Assembly (NCBI GenBank): GCA_905214325.1
Contig: CAJMLT010000005.1
Location: 1 to 54,752, forward strand
Direction of reading: 5' to 3'
Source of the DNA: an uncultured bacterium
GTDB taxonomy: Bacteria; Actinomycetota; Coriobacteriia; Coriobacteriales; Eggerthellaceae
Length of the DNA stretch: 54,752 bases
The position numbers and the translations under genes were made by a program. Shown here one piece after another: positions 13,448 to 20,637 of the stretch (its first letter is position 1; each line of letters starts with the position of its first letter). The notes beneath the pieces were generated by a model. That model had not been told where the DNA came from. It saw nothing but the letters and a program-made list of their open reading frames with translations, and searched no databases.

Positions 13448-15325
13448 TTGCGAAAAGGTATGGTTCCCATGCTCGCCGTTCTCTATTCGGCGGGTTTCAT
13501 CGCAGCATTCAACGAAAACATCATCAACGTCGTGTTGATCGACATCATGAACGCCTACGCCGTCTCATCCACGACGGCTCAGTGGTTGGTGACGGGATAT
13601 ATGATCGTCACGGCTATCGTCGTATCCGTGATGGCGTTTCTCTCCCGACGTTTCGGGCTTCGCCAATTGGTGATCGCCGGGGCGGTATTTCTCATCGTCG
13701 GCTCGATCGGGTGTTTCCTTGCGGCTGATTTTGCCGTTCTTCTCGTGTTCCGTCTCGTTCAGGCGGTGGGCACGGGTATCTTCATTCCCACGATGATGAC
13801 TACGGTGCTCGCCGTAGCGCCTAAGCAGAAACTCGGCACGTACCTTTCCATCGGTGGTTGCTGTATCACGTTCGGCCCTGCGCTCTCACCGGTGGTTTCA
13901 GGCCTGTTCGCCACGATGTTCGGCTGGCGCTTCGTATTCGTCACGCCCGCCTGCGTGGTCGTGATCATCGCCGTGGCGGCGCTGTTCGTCATGCGTGATG
14001 TGGCGCAGACGCAACGGGTGAAACCGGATGTTGTCTCCGTGCTGGCGTCGGCTCTCGGTCTGGTCGGGCTCGTCTACGGTTTGACCGAATTGACGGCGGA
14101 TCCTCTGATCGCTTTGGGTGCGGTGTTGGTGGGTGGGGTGTGCCTGGCCTTCTTCGTGTGGCGTCAGACGAGGTTGGAAGATCCCATTTTGAATCTCGCA
14201 CCCTTTTCGAAGCGCAATTTCGTGTTCGGTTGTGTTTTGGCCGTCGTCGCTATGATGACCACGTTTTCCATGAGCGTTATTCTCATGCTCTATTTTGAAG
14301 CGGCATTGGGTATGAGCGCATTTGCCGCCGGTGCCCTGTTGCTGATCCCCATTCTGTTCAATGCCGCAACGGCTATCGTCGGCGGGCGCGTGATGGACAA
14401 GCGCGGTCCTTGGCCCTTGCTGCCGCTCGGCTTTCTCGTCATCGTCGTGGGCCAGGCCGTGGTTGCGGCAACGTCGTATGAGGCCGCCTTCGCCGCCGTC
14501 GTGGTGGGTTCGGTTATGACCTATGCCGGCGTGGGGCTGGTGTTTTCTCCCTCTCAGACGGCCGGCCTCAATTCTCTTGCCCGTGACGAACATGCCAGCG
14601 GGGTATCCATCATGAATCTGTTCATCCAGATAGCCGCCTGCATCGGGCCGGCGCTGTTCGTGGGCGTTCTTTCCTCGACAGCGGCCGGGCAGATCTCGAC
14701 GGGTGTGAGCGACGTCATGTCGCAGGCGCGCGGGTTTTCGGCGGCCGTCTGGGTTGCAGCGGGTGTGGCGCTGGTGGGTACCGTGGTCGCGTTCGTTTTC
14801 ACGCGTACCTACGAGGCGAAGGCATCGCGTGATGATTCGGCTCCCCAGCAGCCCCATTTCTCCCTGACGGCCCTCATGGCCTCCGATGTCTACTGCGTCG
14901 ACGATAAGGCCACGGTGGCCGAAGCGGTCCACCTGCTCATCAGCAGAAAGACGGGCAGTCTTCCCGTGGTGAGCCGAAGGGGTGAAGTGGTTGGTTTCGT
15001 TTCCGATGGTGACATGATTCGCTACCTCACGGGAGGGCAGGCCAACGCGCCTATCGCTTCGGCGACGGCACTGGTGCAGATGCTTCAGGAGGAGGGAATG
15101 CGTGAGCGTATCCCCGAACTGTTGGCTACTCCGGTGATGGACCTTGCCGTGCATCAGGTCGTGTCGGTGAATCTGGATGCTTCGTTCGAGGAAATATGCA
15201 AGGTGCTCAGCGACACGCGGGTCAAGAAGGTTCCCGTGCTCGATGGTCGCAAGCTGGTGGGTACGGTCAGTCGTTCCGACCTCATGCGTTCGTTCCTCGA
15301 AGATCAGATCGCGCTTGCCCGTTGA
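13448..15325 (+). CDS. MFS exporter (DHA2 type) fused to a C-terminal CBS pair
   Basis: About 625 residues. The first 490 or so form a 13-14 helix major facilitator of the drug:H+ antiporter-2 type (NVVLIDIMNAYAVSSTTAQWLVTGYMI, then a basic FLSRRFGLRQLV loop, then GWRFVFVTPACVVVI). A linker rich in Asp, Ser and Gln leads to two CBS motifs: LMASDVYCVDDKATVAEAVHLLIS...GFVSDGDMIRYL and VMDLAVHQVVSVNLDASFEEICKVL...GTVSRSDLMRSF. Both have S-x-x-D, the usual adenine-nucleotide ribose contact, so nucleotide gating of transport is plausible (inference). The start is uncertain: TTG 13448 has GAGG 6 bp upstream; GTG 13349 and two ATGs lie upstream without good sites. Confidence 0.85.
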   Translation: MRKGMVPMLAVLYSAGFIAAFNENIINVVLIDIMNAYAVSSTTAQWLVTGYMIVTAIVVSVMAFLSRRFGLRQLVIAGAVFLIVGSIGCFLAADFAVLLVFRLVQAVGTGIFIPTMMTTVLAVAPKQKLGTYLSIGGCCITFGPALSPVVSGLFATMFGWRFVFVTPACVVVIIAVAALFVMRDVAQTQRVKPDVVSVLASALGLVGLVYGLTELTADPLIALGAVLVGGVCLAFFVWRQTRLEDPILNLAPFSKRNFVFGCVLAVVAMMTTFSMSVILMLYFEAALGMSAFAAGALLLIPILFNAATAIVGGRVMDKRGPWPLLPLGFLVIVVGQAVVAATSYEAAFAAVVVGSVMTYAGVGLVFSPSQTAGLNSLARDEHASGVSIMNLFIQIAACIGPALFVGVLSSTAAGQISTGVSDVMSQARGFSAAVWVAAGVALVGTVVAFVFTRTYEAKASRDDSAPQQPHFSLTALMASDVYCVDDKATVAEAVHLLISRKTGSLPVVSRRGEVVGFVSDGDMIRYLTGGQANAPIASATALVQMLQEEGMRERIPELLATPVMDLAVHQVVSVNLDASFEEICKVLSDTRVKKVPVLDGRKLVGTVSRSDLMRSFLEDQIALAR

Positions 15326-15396
15326 GGTAGGGCGGATCGGATCATCGGATGAGGGTATCGCGCCCCTTTGACGCTATCCCCTTTCCTTTTCCAACG

Positions 15397-15435
15397 AAAA
15401 GAGCTCCGCAGCTTTGAACTGCGGAGCTCTTTTTT
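15397..15435. terminator. Strong bidirectional terminator
   Basis: AAAAGAGCTCCGCAG and CTGCGGAGCTCTTTT pair perfectly around CTTTGAA, with T-runs on both strands. It serves the MFS-CBS gene and the convergent rubrerythrin gene. Confidence 0.92.
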
Positions 15436-15460
15436 GATCGAAGCGATGAAGTGGTTCGGC

Positions 15461-16075
15461 TTAAAACTCGCGGAACTTGTCGGCGGGGCAGAAGCAGATG
15501 GGGCACTTCTCGAAATCCTTGCCCTTGTGGATGTAACCGCAAAGGGGGCAGAGGTAATACTTCTCGTCATCGGCATTGTCGATGTTGTTGTATGCCTGCA
15601 GGTAACGTTCGGCATGATAGGCTTCGGCGAGCTTCGCACGGGTGAATACGCGGACGGCGTCGGCGCGGCCCTCTTCCTGGGCCTTCTTGATGAATGCGGG
15701 ATACATGTCGGAGGTTTCGTAGATCTCTCCGTTTGCCGAATCAATGAGATTCAGATCGACGGGGGCTTCGGAAGGGGCGCTTGCGCTCGGTTTGGCCCAA
15801 GAGGGATCATCCTTTGCAACCAACTTGTATTCCATATCGATATGGATCAACTCGGCGGCTGCGGTTGCACGCCACAAGCTGGCGATTTGCTTGAGGCCGG
15901 CCTTTTCGGCCATTTCGGCATAGGCGGAATACTTGGTGGTTGCACCCGTTTCACCGGTGACGGCGGCTTTCAGGTTGTCGAGCGTGGAGCCGACGGTGGT
16001 GGCGCTATCGGCAACAACATTGAAGTTGCTTGAGTTTTCTGCGGAGGGCATTTCACTGCGGACCTGTTGAGACAT
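15461..16075 (-). CDS. rbr: Rubrerythrin
   Basis: A 204-residue non-haem di-iron peroxidase that removes hydrogen peroxide in anaerobes. ATG 16075 is chosen for GGGAG 9 bp upstream. The N-terminal ferritin-like four-helix bundle has iron-ligand motifs (LKAAVTGETGATTKYSAYAE, ATAAAELIHIDMEYK, AKLAEAYHAERYLQAY), and the C-terminal rubredoxin-like domain has CPLCG and CPICF for one iron. A near-consensus promoter stands upstream. Together with the desulfoferrodoxin at 36652 it makes an oxygen-defence pair: superoxide to peroxide to water. Confidence 0.92.
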   Translation of the reverse strand: MSQQVRSEMPSAENSSNFNVVADSATTVGSTLDNLKAAVTGETGATTKYSAYAEMAEKAGLKQIASLWRATAAAELIHIDMEYKLVAKDDPSWAKPSASAPSEAPVDLNLIDSANGEIYETSDMYPAFIKKAQEEGRADAVRVFTRAKLAEAYHAERYLQAYNNIDNADDEKYYLCPLCGYIHKGKDFEKCPICFCPADKFREF

Positions 16076-16118
16076 TAAAATCAACTCCCTTTTCTTATTG
16101 ATAATCAGTTCTATTAAG

Positions 16119-16147
16119 ATCATACGATAAGAGCGGTTGAGATGCAA
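16119..16147 (-). promoter_or_regulatory. Rubrerythrin promoter
   Basis: On the minus strand, TTGCAT (16142-16147), 17 bp, TATGAT (16119-16124). A GATAAT-containing AT-rich stretch lies between the -10 and the gene; a metal- or peroxide-responsive site there cannot be shown by eye. Confidence 0.7.
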
Positions 16148-16200
16148 GAGGAGAAAGCGTTACTCTGATGGAGAATAAGAGAAAAAGAAAGGAAACGCAC

Positions 16201-17646
16201 ATGGAACGCGAGATAGCTTGGAAACGGTACTCCGCAGAGCAGCTGCTTCAACTCGAAGAATTATGCGGCGACTATATAGATTTCATATCCGATTGCAAGA
16301 CGGAGCGCGCCTGCACGAAGCGGGCTATCGAATTGGCCCGTCAGGCGGGCTACATCTCTCTCGACGAAGCCCGCGCACAAGGCACTCGCCTCGAGGCGGG
16401 TGCCAAGATATGGGCCGATCTCTACGGCAAGGCGGTCATCCTCATGCACCTCGGTACACGTCCGCTCGAGGAGGGGCTCAACATCTTGGGTGCCCATATC
16501 GATTCCCCGCGTCTCGATATCAAACAGAATCCCGTCTACGAATCCCACGATTTCGCGTGGCTGGATACGCACTACTACGGCGGTATCAAGAATTATCAGT
16601 GGGTAACGCTGCCCCTGTCCTTGCAGGGGGTCATCGTCAAGAAGGACGGAAGCGTCATCGAGGTGTCGGTGGGGGATGATCCGGGCGATCCTGTATTCTG
16701 CGTGACGGATCTGCTGCCTCATTTGGGAGAGGAGCAGATGAAGAAAACCGCCAGTGCCGTTATAGAGGGGGAGCACCTCGACATTCTGGCCGGCAGTCGT
16801 CCGCTTGTTCTTGATGATGACGAGCGTGGCAAGCTCGAAGAAAAGAAGGACCTCTCCTACGAGGAGAAGGTGAAGGTCATGGCCGGCAAGGAAGCGACGA
16901 AAGCCCATCTACTCATGCTGCTCCATGATAAATACGGTGTGGAGGAAGAGGATTTCCTGTCCGCCGAACTCGAAGTGGTGCCGGCCGGCCGAGCCCGTGA
17001 ATGCGGTTTCGATCGCAGCATGGTGATCGGATACGGCCAAGACGATCGCGTCTGTGCCTACACCTCGCTCATGGCCCAGCTTTCCGTCGATGATCTTCAG
17101 CGTAGCGGCGTGTGCGTGTTGGTTGACAAGGAGGAAATCGGTAGTGTGGGGGCAACGGGTATGACCTCGTTATTCTTCGAAAATACCATCGCCGAACTGC
17201 TCGATCTCGCCGGTGTCCCGGGCGATCTGGCCCTGCGTCGCTGTTTGGCTCGCTCTTCCATGCTCTCCAGTGACGTCAGTGCGGCCTTCGATCCCGCCTA
17301 TGCTTCGGTGTTCGAAGCGAAGAACGCCGCCTATTGCGGTCGCGGCCTCGTGTTCAATAAGTATGTAGGCGCCCGTGGCAAGTCGGGAACCAACGACGCG
17401 AATGCCGAATATATCGCCGCTCTGCGCAAGATCATGGATGATGCGGAAGTGAGCTATCAGACCGCCGAAATCGGTCGCGTCAATGCCGGTGGCGGTGGAA
17501 CGATCGCCTATATTCTGGCGAAATACGGAATGAACGTCATCGATTGTGGCGTGCCGGTCCTTTCCATGCATTCACCCTGGGAGGTCACCGGAAAAGCCGA
17601 CATCTACGAAGCGTATCGGGGATATCGGGCGTTTCTGTTTTCCTAG
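16201..17646 (+). CDS. M18-family aminopeptidase
   Basis: A 481-residue cytosolic metallopeptidase that removes N-terminal residues; the family forms large tetrahedral dodecamers. ATG 16201 follows AAAGGA. Metal and catalytic motifs are visible: GAHIDSPRLDIKQNP with the His and Asp ligands near the N-terminus, LVDKEEIGSVGATGM with catalytic Glu and ligand Glu, SSDVSAAFDPAY, and the final CGVPVLSMHSPWEV with the last His ligand. GGGGTIAYILAKYG also fits the family. It stands alone with about 140 bp before guaB. Confidence 0.92.
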   Translation: MEREIAWKRYSAEQLLQLEELCGDYIDFISDCKTERACTKRAIELARQAGYISLDEARAQGTRLEAGAKIWADLYGKAVILMHLGTRPLEEGLNILGAHIDSPRLDIKQNPVYESHDFAWLDTHYYGGIKNYQWVTLPLSLQGVIVKKDGSVIEVSVGDDPGDPVFCVTDLLPHLGEEQMKKTASAVIEGEHLDILAGSRPLVLDDDERGKLEEKKDLSYEEKVKVMAGKEATKAHLLMLLHDKYGVEEEDFLSAELEVVPAGRARECGFDRSMVIGYGQDDRVCAYTSLMAQLSVDDLQRSGVCVLVDKEEIGSVGATGMTSLFFENTIAELLDLAGVPGDLALRRCLARSSMLSSDVSAAFDPAYASVFEAKNAAYCGRGLVFNKYVGARGKSGTNDANAEYIAALRKIMDDAEVSYQTAEIGRVNAGGGGTIAYILAKYGMNVIDCGVPVLSMHSPWEVTGKADIYEAYRGYRAFLFS

Positions 17647-17704
17647 ATGGGTGAATGTGGCGTTTTTTTGCCGGCTTACTGTGGCGATAGGTTCACGTGG
17701 TGTC

Positions 17705-17710
17705 TATAAT
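17705..17710 (+). promoter_or_regulatory. Probable guaB -10 element
   Basis: TATAAT lies 77 bp before the guaB start. The matching -35 position (TGGCGA at a 17-bp spacer) is weak, so only the -10 is claimed. Confidence 0.5.
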
Positions 17711-17787
17711 GATGGAACCGCACCTCGGAAGTCACGTTGTTTTGCTGAAGCAAGGTGATGATACCTCTACTTGAAAAGGAGCATTTC

Positions 17788-19308
17788 ATGGCTTACTACT
17801 TCGAAGAACCGTCACGTACCTTCAACGAGTATCTGCTTGTTCCCGGGTATTCATCTTCGGAATGTACGCCTGATACGGTGAGCCTGAAAACGCCCCTCGT
17901 CAAATACCAGGAAGGCGAAGAACCCGAAATCTCCCTTTCCATTCCCATGGTTTCCGCCATCATGCAGGCTGTCTCCGATGATGGCATGGCCGTCGCGCTT
18001 GCACAGCAGGGCGGGCTATCTTTCATCTTCGGCTCCCAATCCGTCGAAAGCCAGGCGGCCATGGTTTCCCGGGTGAAGGATCATAAGGCGGGTTTCGTAC
18101 GCAGTGATTCCAATCTGCCCCCCACGGCTACCTTGGCCGATGTCATCGCGTTGAAGGAAAAGCGCGGTCACACCACCATGCCCATCACGGAGGGCGGTCG
18201 TTCCCAGGGCAAGCTCCTCGGTATCGTTACCGGTCGTGACTATCGCGTTTCCCGTATGGAAATGGACGAATGCGTGACCGATTTCATGACCCCGCGTAAA
18301 GATCTCATCGTCGCATCGGCCGACACGTCTTTGAAGGAAGCCAACGACCTTATCTGGGATCATAAGCTCAATTCACTTCCCATCGTCGACGATGACGACA
18401 ATCTGCTCTACATGGTTTTCCGTAAGGATTACGAACAGCACAAGTCCAATCCCGACGAGCTGCTCGATGGCCACAAGCGCTATCTCGTGGGTGCGGGCAT
18501 CAACACGCGTGACTACGCCGAGCGCGTTCCCGCCCTCGTCGAAGCGGGTGCCGACGTTTTATGCATCGACAGTTCGGAAGGGTATTCCGAATGGCAGGCC
18601 CGCACTATCGATTGGATCCGTTCCCACTATGGCGATTCCGTCAAGGTCGGTGCCGGCAACGTCGTCGATACCGAAGGGTTCCGATTCCTCGCCCGTGCGG
18701 GTGCCGATTTCATCAAGGTCGGTATCGGTGGTGGCTCCATCTGCATCACACGTGAACAGAAGGGCATCGGTCGCGGTCAGGCCACGGCGCTGATCGAAGT
18801 CGCCCAGGCACGCGACGAATACTTCCGCGAAACGGGAACCTACATCCCCATCTGCTCCGATGGTGGCATCGTCTATGACCATCATATGACGCTCGCTTTG
18901 GCCATGGGTGCCGATTTCCTCATGCTGGGCCGCTATTTCGCCCGCTTCGATGAAAGCCCCACCAACAAGGTCAACGTGAACGGCAACTACATGAAGGAAT
19001 ACTGGGGCGAAGGTTCCGCCCGTGCCCGCAATTGGCAGCGCTACGATCTGGGTGGCTCCAAGAAGAGCATGTCTTTCGAAGAGGGCGTCGACTCCTACGT
19101 CCCCTATGCCGGTTCGCTGAAGGACAACGTCGATCTTTCGTTGGCCAAGGTGCGCTCCACCATGTGCAACTGCGGGGCATTGACCATCGCTGAACTCCAG
19201 GAGAAGGCCAAGCTCACGGTGGTCAGCTCCACCTCCATCGTCGAAGGCGGAGCCCACGATGTGTTGCTCAAGGACAAAACCCCCTACGTGGGCAACACCA
19301 TTCGTTGA
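17788..19308 (+). CDS. guaB: IMP dehydrogenase
   Basis: A 506-residue NAD-dependent enzyme oxidising IMP to XMP, the committed step of GMP synthesis. ATG 17788 follows AAAAGGAG. The TIM barrel is split by a CBS pair at about 110-220 (DFMTPRKDLIVASADTSLKEANDLI, then LNSLPIVDDDDNLLYMV). The catalytic loop is KVGIGGGSICITREQKGIGRGQ with the nucleophile near Cys319, followed by ICSDGGIVYDHHMTLALAMGADFLMLGRYFA. The mobile flap holds QRYDLGG. All active-site landmarks are present. A terminator follows, so it is probably monocistronic. Confidence 0.95.
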   Translation: MAYYFEEPSRTFNEYLLVPGYSSSECTPDTVSLKTPLVKYQEGEEPEISLSIPMVSAIMQAVSDDGMAVALAQQGGLSFIFGSQSVESQAAMVSRVKDHKAGFVRSDSNLPPTATLADVIALKEKRGHTTMPITEGGRSQGKLLGIVTGRDYRVSRMEMDECVTDFMTPRKDLIVASADTSLKEANDLIWDHKLNSLPIVDDDDNLLYMVFRKDYEQHKSNPDELLDGHKRYLVGAGINTRDYAERVPALVEAGADVLCIDSSEGYSEWQARTIDWIRSHYGDSVKVGAGNVVDTEGFRFLARAGADFIKVGIGGGSICITREQKGIGRGQATALIEVAQARDEYFRETGTYIPICSDGGIVYDHHMTLALAMGADFLMLGRYFARFDESPTNKVNVNGNYMKEYWGEGSARARNWQRYDLGGSKKSMSFEEGVDSYVPYAGSLKDNVDLSLAKVRSTMCNCGALTIAELQEKAKLTVVSSTSIVEGGAHDVLLKDKTPYVGNTIR

Positions 19309-19360
19309 TTGGTTTCGATCGTTCGGCTCCTTCACAGAATCTGCGCGTTTCATACTTTGG

Positions 19361-19392
19361 AAAAACCTCAGTTCATCTGGGGTTTTTCTTTT
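19361..19392 (+). terminator. Intrinsic terminator after guaB
   Basis: AAAAACCTCAG pairs with CTGGGGTTTTT (one wobble) around a 5-nt loop and is followed by CTTTT. Confidence 0.85.
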
Positions 19393-19452
19393 CGTATGCG
19401 CCCTTTGACCGGACATCGGGGCTCTCGGTTAGGTCGATGTCGCGATCTGGGA

Positions 19453-19458
19453 TACAAT
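19453..19458 (+). promoter_or_regulatory. -10 element overlapping the start of the RlpA-like gene
   Basis: TACAAT overlaps the upstream ATG (19457), and the second ATG (19466) begins 8 bases past its end, where transcription should start. No ribosome site precedes either ATG. This is the layout of a leaderless mRNA. Confidence 0.45.
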
Positions 19459-19465
19459 GAACGTC

Positions 19466-20527
19466 ATGTGTGCACGAATAACAAAAACGCTCTTAGCACT
19501 GATGGTGAGCATCGCTCTCGTCGCGTCCGTGGGTGTGTCGCCGGTTCCGTCGGCATCGCTTGCCCATGCGGATGATCTCTCGGACGCCAAAGCCACGCTT
19601 GACGGTGTTTCGCAGCAGCTGACCTCCATCTCGGCCGAATACAACGAACTGCAGAATCAAGCTGCGGCTCTCGATGCCGAAATCGCCGCTACGACGGCGG
19701 AGGTGATGCGCGCGCAGCAGGCTATGATATCGGGCCAGAAAACCCTCGGCTCCACCATCGTCGCATCATATAAGAACGAGGAAACCACGTCGCTGGTGAA
19801 TGTGTTTCTTTCCTCTTCGGATATCGCGGAATTCCTCAAGAACATTCAGTATTATTCATCCATTCAGGAAAGTCAGGCCGAAAAGGTCGAGCAGCAGAAG
19901 AACCTGCGTAATTCTTTCACCGATGCCCTGAAGGCTCTGGATGAGAAGAAAGACGATCAGGACCAGTTGCTTGCGGCTGCCGCAGCGAAGAAAGCGGAAG
20001 CCGAACGCGTCGTTGCCGAAGCCTCCGCAAAGGTTTCGGCCATCGAATCCGAGCAAGCGCGTCTCGCCGAGCTGCAGGCTCAGGCACAGCAGATGCAGGA
20101 TGCTCAGAACAATTCCTCCTCTCAGCCCATCGATCCCGATTGGAATACCCGCCCCGGCGGTGACGGAGGATCGGGCGGCGATAGCGGCGGAAGCCAGGAG
20201 GGTTGGCAGACGGGAGTCGCTTCCGCTTACGGCGGATCGACCGACCCCTATACCCCCAACCCCGGTAGGACGGCCACCGGAGCCATCTGTGACGATAATT
20301 CGTGGGGCGTGGCTATTCCCATGGCCTGGTCGAATTACCGTTCCTATTTCGGACGTGCCGTGGAAATCAGCTACGGCGGCAAAACCGTTGTGGCGACGGT
20401 CAATGACTGCGGAGGTCTCGGCGGCGGATCCCGTTCGCTCGATTTGCAGCCGGGTGTTTGGAAGGCCTTCGGATTCTCTTCGTGCCAGGGATGGGGGCTT
20501 CGTACGGTCTCCTACCGCTTTCTCTGA
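19466..20527 (+). CDS. Secreted coiled-coil protein with RlpA-like domain
   Basis: About 353 residues. ATG 19466 is preferred over 19457 because the upstream -10 implies a leaderless start there. A signal peptide ends near SLAHADD. A long coiled coil follows (about residues 35-215), like the N-terminal domain of PcsB-type cell-wall hydrolases (QQLTSISAEYNELQNQAAALDAEIAATTAEV), then a Gly/Ser-rich linker. The last 100 residues are a double-psi beta barrel of the RlpA type (GVASAYGG..., TATGAICDD, GKTVVATVNDCGG, RSLDLQPGVWKAFGF). RlpA domains bind or cleave peptidoglycan. The likely role is cell-wall remodelling at the surface. Confidence 0.83.
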   Translation: MCARITKTLLALMVSIALVASVGVSPVPSASLAHADDLSDAKATLDGVSQQLTSISAEYNELQNQAAALDAEIAATTAEVMRAQQAMISGQKTLGSTIVASYKNEETTSLVNVFLSSSDIAEFLKNIQYYSSIQESQAEKVEQQKNLRNSFTDALKALDEKKDDQDQLLAAAAAKKAEAERVVAEASAKVSAIESEQARLAELQAQAQQMQDAQNNSSSQPIDPDWNTRPGGDGGSGGDSGGSQEGWQTGVASAYGGSTDPYTPNPGRTATGAICDDNSWGVAIPMAWSNYRSYFGRAVEISYGGKTVVATVNDCGGLGGGSRSLDLQPGVWKAFGFSSCQGWGLRTVSYRFL

Positions 20528-20559
20528 AGCTTGCGCTGTTTTCGGCTGTGATTCCGTTC

Positions 20560-20565
20560 TATAAT
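20560..20565 (+). promoter_or_regulatory. Probable leuS -10 element
   Basis: TATAAT lies 73 bp before the leuS start; the -35 is weak. The short leader has no T-box features. Confidence 0.5.
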
Positions 20566-20637
20566 GCTGAAACGCGCTCGTGTTGACGCACGTCACCGTC
20601 ACGATAATCGTAGAGCACTTTATAAGAAGGATGCTGC

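Noticed and set aside
13898..15154. Open frame of 418 codons on the minus strand, rich in His and Arg
   Set aside because: Antisense to the MFS-CBS gene; the composition is that of a complement of hydrophobic codons.
16076..16118. Possible Fur or PerR box upstream of rubrerythrin
   Set aside because: The GATAAT-containing stretch matches neither consensus well enough by eye.
20528..20637. T-box leader before leuS
   Set aside because: The leader is about 70 nt, with no T-box sequence or antiterminator pairing.
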